From Branchiostoma belcheri (Eukaryota > Chordata > Leptocardii > Amphioxiformes > Branchiostomatidae): 64,000 bases of DNA. Made by a program: the position numbers and the translations under genes. The notes under the pieces are model-generated. The model was not told the DNA's origin and ran no database searches. It worked only from the letters and a program-made list of their open reading frames with translations. Positions 48,401-60,400 of this stretch are shown here, in pieces (position 1 is the stretch's first letter; each line of letters opens with the position of its first letter). The stretch spans positions 2,754,960-2,818,959 of the forward strand of contig NW_017803824.1 in the NCBI RefSeq assembly GCF_001625305.1. The letters are read 5' to 3'.

Positions 48401-51400
48401 AAAGATACTGCATCAAAGACCTTAGAGATGGTGCTCTGAAGAACATCCATCAATTTAAATTGGGAAAGTCAGTCTTTTCCATCTATCAGTTTCAAAATTG
48501 ATGCTGAATATAGTTTTGAATTTCATTTGAAAGATCATGATTTTTCCCTCCACATAGCAATACTAGTACCATTAATTCCATCATAGAAAAGTAGTAGAAG
48601 TAGTAGATTGAAATGCTTCTGAGTTACATGAATATTCCCGATTCCACATTTCCAGTGTACATCATCCACATGCAAAGTGACCACTGTACATGTGATTTGC
48701 ACCTTTTACGTGCAAGCTTAGATTGATGTCACCCCAGTTAGGTTTAACAAATGCGTGGATGATCACTGGGGAGCAATTACTATGTGAGACCTACACGAAC
48801 CTACATGCTCACGTTAGCAGTACGGCCGCCGGGCTATTTACATGCAGCACTTCAAAGCACAACTGGAATGAGCTGTCCATTAAACATACCTGTACTTGAC
48901 GTGGGAGATTAGCTACATGTATAATAGCTCTGGGTCAAGTACTGAACATAGCAATTAGACCAAAGCTGCAGGAATATTGCATAGATAATTCTTGAAGAAT
49001 CAACTGAAAACAGTTTATTGGTCTCTACATGAACATACATGTAATGATGTAGTAAACTAACAAAGCAAGACACTTCATCCACAACACAAGGTAGCAGGCA
49101 GGCTTTCAAATACATGATAGTATTTCATTGCCTTTAATTAAATACAGAGGCCAACAAACCAAGGATACATTTTAAATTCTAGAATAAGGAAAGGTCAGCA
49201 TAACAAGATGCTAGAGTCAGGAAACACACATGAGCCTGGGGCGACTGGTCAGATTTGAGGGTCAGTGTGGCAGTGGAGCGTGTAACAGTTCTATTACTGA
49301 GGCTATTACACGGTACCCTGGGGCCATATAACACCCCCCTACATCACTCAGTCCTGCCAGCAATGTCAGCCCATTTCCTCCTCCACCCATCCTTCACAGC
49401 CGTAATGGTGAAAACAAATTAGAGAATGTGACTGGGGAAAAACAGTTGTGTACTTAATATGTCCATGTGAGTCTGCAAATGAAGCAGTTTCATTTCCATA
49501 ACAGCAATTTGTTTTAGTGGTAACATTTCTGTCAATTAATGTTTCAGTTAGAATGTATATCATGTTTGATGAATATTAAAAAAAATTGAAAGTACTTAAC
49601 AGCTCAGTGGGCAATATGGTTTTAAGCCAAAATCCTCAAATCTCTTTTTAAGTGCAGAAACAACGTAATATTTCTGTTGTTTGCCTTAGTAATGACTTAT
49701 AAAAAATCTTTTATTCAAACAGGAACTTCCAATTTTGAAGAAACGTGTAAAAGTAGGTGACCCTAAACCACACATAGAAACGAGCTGCTCACAAATACTT
49801 CTGAAGGAAACATTAAGCGTGCTCATTGGAACCTTCAGCACTTACCCACCCGCCAGTCTTTTACTTTATCATTCACTCCAGCGCACACAACATTCTCTCA
49901 CTGTGCACGGAGCATTTCCGTACCACCCCTGGGATGGCTACAATAGGTAACAGATTAATAAATGTATCGCCGCACGGTATTGGGAGCATATCTTGATGCA
50001 TTGCAATAACTCATACACTTAAGGGAACTCTCCCGGTAGCAATATGTACTGCTTCCACGTCATGGAACAGTACGCTGTAAGATCTACATGTATATGACTG
50101 TACGTGTGCATTTTGTGTGAGCCACACTTGCGCAAATCTTGATGCACATATTGCTTCTAGGATGAAGGAAATCTCAAACTGTCATCAAAACCAAACATCA
50201 TGTTTGAATAATGAGAATATATTCAGATTTGCAGACAGTTGATAGAATACTGAGAGAAATCATGGACACCTGCAAAACGAGCCCTAGGATTGTTGTGGGC
50301 CTAAGAGTAAGACAAATATGGTTGTACAGAATAATCCTAAAATCTGGTCTTGAGGTTGAGTAATTCATTCAGCTGCTGAGCAGATATAAATCTAAGACTT
50401 CTGATCAAGATACTTTTCACTTCTCTTCAAGGTGTAAGTAAAACTAGGATATACTACATAACGAAATACAAATACATTGGACCAAGAAAATATACATGTA
50501 GGCCCCTCTAATGATGCTTTCCAGTTTGTCACACAAATCTATCACAGTCATGTTCTTCCCACTTAAAGGCATTTTCTTAAGAGGATTCCCCAATTTCTAG
50601 TAAGGTTACCATTAACTCAAATTGTGATTGAAAGCTGTTCTTGTTTCCAAGGTTCCACTCTTGTTCTTAAGTGTTCTTCCCATCAGTCACAATTTGTAGG
50701 CCGGAGTTTTCCCGTCTCCCTACTTAACTCGCTCGAAATTGCAAGAAGGCCAGGAAAGTTGTTTAAAAAGTCTCCAGCTTTGAAGCGGAGAGAGCGTAGG
50801 TAATTACACTGCGCTGGGATTAATCTCCGTACCTACACAAGTAACGAGCAGCCAGCTTTCTCATCCCGGGTCAGGTCAGATCGAGACAAAGCGAAGGGAA
50901 AGCAATCACACCAGCTTCAAAGGACGAACTGATTAGACGCGATTTCAAGTCTGACAGGAGATTCTACTGGGAAGAAGGAGGAGGAGGAGTTCTTAAGTTA
51001 GCAAGCATGAGACGTAGTCTGGCATATTTGTCATCGCGTGAGCCGTTAAGCCGTCAGCCTCTTGTCTAACTTAAGAACCCGAGTCACATCTGAGCCAGCG
51101 TGGCATGAATTGATATGATGTGTTCACAAATCTGACAAGAAATTCAGCTGGGGGAAACTAGAAGATAGTTTTAAAGTTTTCAGGCATGAAATGTAGCCTT
51201 ACACCACTGTTGTCTTGTGGGTCGTTATGCTGTCAGTAAGTGTTTGAGAGTCCCAGTCACATCTAAAGCAGCACGTCAGGAATTGAAATGATGTGATCAC
51301 AAAATAGTTCTGACAGCTTTTCTACTGGGGAAAGCAAAGGACAGTTTTAAAGTCGCCGTACACATTTGTCATCTTGTTAGATGCTATTAGCCGTCAGCCC

Positions 51401-54400
51401 CAAAGCAAAGGAGTCTCCATCACACCTAAAGCATGTAAAAGATCCCTCAATATATAAGGTAGGGATGTACATATTACATACAAGTCTATGCTAGCCAAAA
51501 TCTAAACTAACGGTTCAGTTTGCTAGTAATAGTATTATATGGCATATTGTTATACATGTATATATGGTGTGAACTAATCCCCCTCAGATAACCAATGCAT
51601 TTTACACCAGAGTTATTCCCCATAAAGACAGCCAGAGCTACATATTCACTCTTAGAACTTTTATGGGGCCTGCTACGCAGACAGGATTCGCTGATAAGAA
51701 TTTGAGATTGCTGTTCTCGACTGCAAAATTTCTCTGGAGTCTTTGTTTTGATTGATATATCTACAGGAAGAATTGGCATTATATTGTGCAATAAAACAAA
51801 ATAGGGATTAGATGTATGAAACTTCACACTGTTTGATCATCCAGACGTCACATATTTTGTTATAGCATGTTTTATTAAGGTGTATTGCCTGAACTTTATT
51901 GCATTTCACCTCCAATGGGCCATGAAACAATATGAACTTAAGAAATAAACATATATGAATCATGAACGTACAGTAACTAGGTATACAAATACAAAAACAG
52001 AGTTGATAAATACTCTGTCAGAAGCAGAAATGACTCTAGTTCTTAATGTACCCATCAAAAAGCGAGGAAGCCAGGCTCTTACTACCATTATCATGATGCT
52101 TTGATAGGTCTAAAGCTATTACATCTCAGCAGGGAAACCAGGATTGACTTTCCCAGGGCCTGCACTGGGAAGCAGCTCTGTCTATAACATTGCCGTCATT
52201 AAATTTTCAGCGGCAGTTTTGCTAGTTAGAGGACCTGTTGGCTCCTGTGTCACCTTGATGTGCTATTAATCCACTGCGAGGGAACCATTCAGCCGCATTG
52301 TGAGCATAATTTGCAGCGTGATGGCATGGAAAGACTATTCATCATGTGGGATCTACCGGCGCCTGGCAGAAAATAATCTGCAGATGAGGGACTGAACGCA
52401 CAGCTGTGATCGGAGCTGGTGCATGACTGGCGATATGTTTCATCGTCTGTATTGAAAATTAGGAGTCAGTCTAGCTCTTACAGACCTGGCCAACTATGAA
52501 ATCACAGTTACTATTTGTAACAACACTGAAATACTTTTATTTCATGCTACATGCCATCACATACTACATGTAAGTACCTTGGAATATCTTATTAATAATA
52601 AATGTGTATCAAAATAGGGCATGAAATAGCAACCTTCAATTTGAAGACATATTTTATAGGAAAAGATATAAACAACACGCAGTTTGGCTAACTAGTAGAA
52701 TACAGAAATGAGGTATTTTTGTCATATTACAGGCACCAGCCTAACACTAATTTTTTCTGCTTAAAATCGTTAATGTCCCTCAAAACATTTGTCCAAAATG
52801 ATTTGGTCATTTCAGGTGACCCTTTCAAATATTAATGAATAGCGAAGTTGTGTGTATTTTAGAAACTGACAACTGTTCCTTTGTCATTATTCAAACATCA
52901 CGTGAGCTAAAATCAGCTGACTACTATTATGATAACCTTTTAGTACACAACACAGAAATAAAACAAACACATGTAAAACACCCTCTGACTACAGTGCCTT
53001 TTACAATATGTAGGTTATTGGCCTTTTAAAAATGGATGCAGTGTCTTAAAAGTTTGTATATCTTCCAGCTTATTCCAATATTTGTTTACTATATGTGCCA
53101 TGACTCAGTACTAGTGTTTAAGGAAGCCAAAAGGGACAGGCAGTGCCTGCCGTTCTCGAGGTTACACTGTACATGTACAAACATTTGCTTTAGATAAATT
53201 GTTCAGACTAATCATGGCATTGAATAAATGTGAAATTAAATGCCCCGAATGGGGGGTGACATGTGCCTTGTTGGTCAAACATGCCACACCTGACACAGAC
53301 TAATTTCCTTTAAACAATCTTAAGTCATAGGGTTTTTTGTAAGGGAGTAGAGAAATATATTAGAGCAAAACAACTTTTGAGTACAACGAATTCAATGTCA
53401 TGGGTTTGTCTGTTGAAATGGGTTTGCATGCAGCATTTTTTCACCACAAAACTCACCCTTGCCCAAAACTGTATTTGTTTCCATGAGCAAAGGAACTTTT
53501 TCTTCTGTTCTCCAATGAGGTAATGTTGTCATACTTATATTTAGTCTACAGGGGTCACTAACCCCTTCCACTTTGCCTCAGGTGATTTTGTATACAGTAC
53601 ATGCAACAGAAGTTGAAACAAAGCACCTACCGGTACTACACACCTATCCAACCCAGCCCAACCCGTTCTAGCCAAACAAAGCTAAAACCAACATTAACAT
53701 GACCCGTGTGACCTAACTGTATGCCTATCCTCACTTCTACCCCTTTTACACCTCCGTAACCATAGAAAGTTCGCAACTCACTTGGCCATAGTCTTTCTCC
53801 AATGCTGACAACTTGCTTCCAAATGCCCTGAAATTTGACAAGTCAGTATTTAACAAACACAGGTAGCAGTCTTTGCAGTGAAAGTTTAGCAGTGAGAGTG
53901 CAACTTAAGCCAGCACACTAACACCTGGTAAATATTTGACATCAAAGGTTGGCTTTTAAAAACAAAACACCTTTGTCTAGAAAGCACACAGTGAAGTTTA
54001 AAATATGATGATGTGTGCAATCAAAGCACATACATGTATACTCAAATGTCAATTTGATAGTTCAGTGCATAAGATGTGCATATTGCATACCATTATTATA
54101 TTTTCAATGTGCAATTATCATAAGTCGTAATCATCAACATACTAGTAGACATTGAAACTAGTCAACATATTTTCTTACCTGATGTCTTCCAGAAGGTTAC
54201 ACTCTGTCTCATGTTTGGCCTGTAGTTTGGAGATGTGTTCAGAGTGAACCGTCTTTAGCTGCTGGCTAATCTTTACCTGTAGTCAACAGAGAAACGTTGC
54301 AAGGAACAGATAAGATTTTAGCTAAAAAAACTTGAATGTACATCATATACACAACATCACATTGCTTTGCCAACATGTTGGTAGGCATAAACGTGTACCC

Positions 54401-57400
54401 AGTGCAGGTATTTAATGGCCATAAATATTCCAAAGCCCAAAACTCAAGGGCAAACTGGACAGTAAATGTAGTACATGTGAAAGAATATTTCCATGTACAT
54501 GTATGTCCCTTTGACCTCCTGAGAGGCAGCTAGGTTAAATGTGAGGTTTTCAAGGTTAGATAGAGGTATGACAACAACAAACTGACAGTTACCATTCCTT
54601 TCCCCCAATGATTAGTTCAACCACAGTTTTACATTTACATTTATGTTTTGACAGTTGTATAATGATTGCACATTTTGGTTTGTTTCTTGAAGTCAGCAAC
54701 ATTCCTGTAAAAGCCAAACAGTATATCTTCTGTCTTACAGACAAAGTCCTTGGCTTATTTCTACTGCTGCATGAACAAGAACCAGAGTTAGGTCACCAGA
54801 TAGGTATTGGCCTATACATTGCCATTGAGCCATGTCAGTCTGTACTGCTCTGTCTATAGTGTGCTTCTAAGGCAGGGCTCAGAATTAGACCTGTAGGTGA
54901 AATGGGAGTCATGCAGGTACACTGTACATGTATTTCTGATGTCGATTTAGGAAGCAAAACTGCACCTATGGTAATTCTGCTCCAGCATTGTCCTGCGTAT
55001 GTACAATGTAAGTGCATGTGTACATGTGCATACATGTAGATCTTATAATTATAAAGGATAATATAGCACAATCGGAACAAAGGAAGCGCTCACTATGAAG
55101 ATAGTACATGTTTAAATTACAAGTTACAACTATTGCAGTCGTGATGAAGCCCAAGACATGATTAAGAAGCACTCCAGCCATCATGACCAAATATCGAGTG
55201 GAAAACTGCAGCACGGAAATCCTACATGGCAATCATAGAAAATGGATGTGCACTACCCCGTCATTATAGGAGACCTACCAGCATCGCTCACAAGGCATGC
55301 ATAATTGATATTTGGAGCGAGACAGTATAGGGGAAATCTACCAGAACTGATAGCCCTGAAGGTTGAAACTGCTGAAATTGTCACTGTTACAGTTTGTGAG
55401 CTCAGTGCAATTCTTTTGTAGTAAAGTCTCTTGCAACAACATCTTGTACAGCCATGCCCTGAATGCTGTGACAATTTTCAAACCGGCAACTTCAGAAATT
55501 CATACAGAGATCCATGCTTATAACATAGCATTGACTACCAGAAAATAATACTCATAAGATTTATAGTTCAATTGGATATTACTGCTGTTATCGTAAGTCA
55601 AAGACGGGCCATGATATAATTAAGAAAATGGTTATTATATTACTAACATTATAACATGACATGATACAAGACTTCCTTTTGTTTTACTGAAACTTATTCA
55701 GGTAATGTGTTTATTGATCAGCCAGCGTACTGAGCGTAGTCACACTGGCACATAATAGCTTTCTATTGATTTATTGATGACAATTATCTTCAAAATTGAA
55801 CAGACAGTGCAGCTTTGAACATACACGGACAAAATCTTGATGACATTAACTGCTCATATTCAACTACTAGTACATACACGTAGATAATGCAGTAGAATTA
55901 ACTCTTACTTGATATATCCAATTGAATAATATACTGATGATACAGAAAAGTGTGAGCTATATATCAGAAAAAATGATGATGATCAATTGATAATACATAC
56001 CCGGTAGAAGGTATGTTTACGAGTAATATCATATTTTGTGTAATTATATGAAGTGTTAGCAGATGGCATAGTCACACTGCCATGAATGATATCTATGGCC
56101 ACTACATGATTATTACAATTGTTTAAACTGAGCCAATCCCATATTTCTGGCCAAAAATGAGTCAGCAATTCAAAAAGCTTCCTGATACAATTCTGGACAA
56201 ACAAACAGAAAAAAGAACAGAATCTATGATATCTAACTCTAGAAAATATAAATATAATGGGAATATCTTAAAACATATCCCATACTATATCAGTATGTCT
56301 CTAATTTATATGTAGGAGTAAAGAGGTATCTACAGTAAGTACAGTACGCTAAGTTACTGTTAGCGTACATAATGATTAGACTAGAGAGAGAGACAAATTA
56401 TAGGTTGTTAAATTGTTCAGATGCAATTTCTGTCTATAAAACCAAAACACGGAGAAATACCCGACTCTTCAGTCATGCAAATTAGTGGATATGACTTGTT
56501 CACAAGTGACTTAACGGCAGAAAACACAAGAGGGACATGTATATATGTCAAGACATCACTAAAAGCCAAACAAATCATACCACATGCAGAGACATTTCAC
56601 GATAGCACATGGGTGGAGATGCAGAGCCAAGGGAATGATATTCTAAGGATTGGGGTGATATACAGATCAGGGACGCCAACTCTAGCATGCACACGTGATG
56701 AAGCCCTACATGAGAACTTAAAATGGGCAACTAACGGCCAAGCAACACATGTGCTCTTTGCAGGAGACTTCAATCACCCAACAATTAGATGGATCCCCTC
56801 ACCACATGTGCTTGGATCAGAAGGCTCAACTAACGCAGCAAACAAGTTTATAGAGTGCTTGAGAGACACATACGTATATCAACATGTGAAAGAACCAACA
56901 AGATATAGGAGTGATCAAACTCCAACAGTGGATGATCTAGTTTTCAGCAACGAAGCAGAAATGGTGGAAGGTCTTGAGCACCACGATCCACTGGGAGCGA
57001 GCGACCATGTTAGAATACAATTCAGTTTTAACTTCAATTCACATGAGGAGAGGGAAAGGAGTCCATCACTGAACTATGATAAAGCAAGTTTTGAAGAAAT
57101 CAGAAATGATCTCAACATCAACTGGGAGGAAGTACTTGAAAACAAGAACACACAAGAAGCGTTTGATGAACTACAATCCCGAATCCTCGAGGCAGTGAAT
57201 AATCACGTTCCCAAGAGAAAAACAAACAGCAAGAAGCAGAGGGTGAAACCACCATGGATGAATAATGCGACGTACAGAAAGTCAAGGAAGAAATTTCACA
57301 CGTGGATAAGATATCTCAACACAAAAAGCAAAGAAGATTGGAAGAAATATAAGATAGCAAGAAATGCAGCTACACATGCGGCCAGGCAAGCGAGAAGGAC

Positions 57401-60400
57401 ATTTGAAAGAAGGATTGCCAGAGAGGTGAAGTCAAACAACAAATCCTTCTGGAGATATGTCAACAGCCGCAGAAAGACTAGAGTAAACGTGGGAGACCTT
57501 AAAGATGAGGAAGGAAAGTTGACTACTGAAGACGGGAAGAAAGCCGAAGTGTTAAACACACAGTATGTCAGAACTTTCACACACGAGGATCGCAGTAATG
57601 TGCCAAGGTTTACACTGAAACCCCTACAGAGTGACCTACTGAGGACAATAGTAGTTACAGAGGAAATGGTACTAAAGCAACTAGAGCTACTTCGAATCGA
57701 TAAGTCACCTGGGAATGATGGGATACACCCACGAGTCTTGAAGGAAGCAGCACACGAGCTAGCCATACCTCTAACTATTATATTCAACTCAAGTATTAAA
57801 AGTGGAAAGCTTCCAGACCAGTGGAGAGAGGCATGCGTGACTCCAATCTACAAGAAAGGATGCAGAACAGATCCGGCTAACTACAGACCGGTGTCCTTGA
57901 CATCCATAATCTGCAAGATGCTAGAAAGATTCATATCAGATGCTATACTAGAACACATGAGAGTCAACAACCTCACATGCGAACAACAACATGGATTCTC
58001 CAAGGGTAAATCCACAGTCACAAACCTACTAGAGGCACTGGATGTGTGGACGGAGGCCTTGAGCCACGGTGTACCGGTGGATATTATCTTCTTGGATTAC
58101 GCTAAAGCGTTCGACACGGTTCCACATGAGAGGTTGATCAACAAAGTAGAATCCTTCGGCATAGCAGAGAACTTGCTACTGTGGATTAGAAACTTCTTGA
58201 CGCACCGGAGACAGAGAGTCGTAGTCAACGGCCAAGCATCCAGCTGGAAAGCGGTGACGAGTGGCGTACCACAAGGGTCAGTGTTGGGACCGCTTCTTTT
58301 CTCAATGTTCGTCAGTGACATACCCGATGAGCTACATAACTTTGTTTCCTTGTTTGCGGACGACACAAAGATCTACGCCATTGCACATGGGTGTGAAAGC
58401 CAGGCCAAGACACATGCGACTCAAGAACTCCACACGAGCCAGACCATAACACATGCGACCCAAGAAATCCACACGAGCAATATACACTCCACATGTCTAC
58501 AGGCTGACTTGAATACTTTGCAGAGATGGTCATCTAGGATGCAGATGAAGTTTCATCCTGACAAGTGTAAAGTAATGCACCTGGGAAGAAGAAACCCCAC
58601 ACACGAGTACACTATGACAAAGGAAGATGGAACACTCCACACGCTGAAGGTGACACATGAGGAGAAGGACTTGGGGGTGACGATTGACAGTAACCTCAAG
58701 TTTAGCACACACGTCCAGGTTCAAGTAAACAAGGCCAACAGAGTTCTGGGTGCAATTAGGCACACCTTCAAGTACCTGGACAAGGAGGCTTTTCTACCTC
58801 TTTATAAGAGCTTAGTCCGTCCACATTTAGAATATGCAACCGTGATATGGTGTCCTACAACCAAGAGAGACAAGGACAGTGTCGAAAGAGTGCAGAGAAG
58901 AGCTACAAAGCTTGTGGAGTCAGTGTCCCACTTCCCTTATCCCCAGAGGCTCCAGGCTCTCCAGTTACCGACACTCAACTTCAGACGACAAAGGACAGAC
59001 GTGATCCAACTTTACAAAATCACACACGGGTATGACAAAGTAAGAGTTGGAAACAGCTGCAGTATTTGTAGAGGGACCATGTTTGAACCCAGTCTTTCAA
59101 CCACCACACGGGGCCACTCCTTCAAGTATCAAGTACAAAAATCACACGGGACGAGGAAGTGCTTCTTCTCTTCAAGAGTCACAAGTGTGTGGAACTCTCT
59201 TTCCCAGGAAGCAGTGTCCAGCAAATCAGTAAATGAGTTCAAGAACCATATTGCACACGAGTGGAAGAATCACCAGGATATGTACAACTACACCTTTACG
59301 TACTGATCATAGAAGAAGAACTGCTACCGCCGAAATTACCCGAAGTGCGGTCTCATTACCCATACAGGGTACCTATTGACCGGCTACAGGTGAGAAATAC
59401 AGGTGAGAAATATAAGCCACGAGTAGGCATGTTCTAACCCTACTGTAGGCCTACATGTAAGTTCTTCAGGGCACATGTCGCCTCGACTCTTCAATGTAGA
59501 CCTTTGAAGTCCAAAATGTCAATCACTTTCACTTCCTGGACAAGATAACTCATTTCCTGATTGTAACCCCTACTGTCCACTTCTCACCATCAAAGTGGAC
59601 CATCCCTGAACAAATCAGTGCCACCCTTCTCCAAGTCAAATGACCTACTATGTACAAATGACCTGATAGGAGCGAGGGAGAGAAAGCGATGTCGGAAGCT
59701 CGACATTTGCATTCATTAATTTGTAATGCAGCTATCAGTACTGGCAAGATGTCAGCTCAATGGATGAGAGAGCAATTGATTGCTCTGTGTGCTGAAGCAA
59801 GGTTATCACAGGCAAAGCTAGCTGTGGTTGAGAAACATTCGACATATAAATGAGTAGGTGGGGCAGGATTTTGAGTGCTGTACTGATTCGCTGCATGGGA
59901 AGTGAGAAATGCTGTGTCATTTTGTGAAAAGTGTTGAAGGCAAATTAGCTACTAAATGAGCACATCCATATGATTGTCACCACATTTTTGATGTCACACT
60001 GTATTACATAGAAAGTCTCAACAATCAATAATGTCTTTATGGGTCAACGACCATAACGAAATAAAAGTCATTTCTGCAACCTTTAGTTACATATACATGT
60101 ACACTACTTTCACTTTTAGTGGGTACAGTACCGTTACGGCAAGGTTCCACCACGTATGCCACAATGAAATTGTTTGCCACCTTAAGAACATGCACACTTA
60201 CTCAGTCGTTTGCCGATATTTACGTGTTTCAAATCATCAATAGACTGTTTCCTTTTGATCGTGCTTGCGTCCCACAAAGAACAATATTTACGTAGGGGCA
60301 AAGAAGAGAGAGGGTACGGTCCGCGTCTCGAGTACTGAAACGCCCACCGAAATCGCCCTAAAGCTAACCACCCCTACTTGCCATCCCTTCCGAACGTCCT

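Noticed and set aside
57296..57787. Minus-strand 163-codon open frame in the LINE
   Set aside because: Antisense of the reverse transcriptase ORF.
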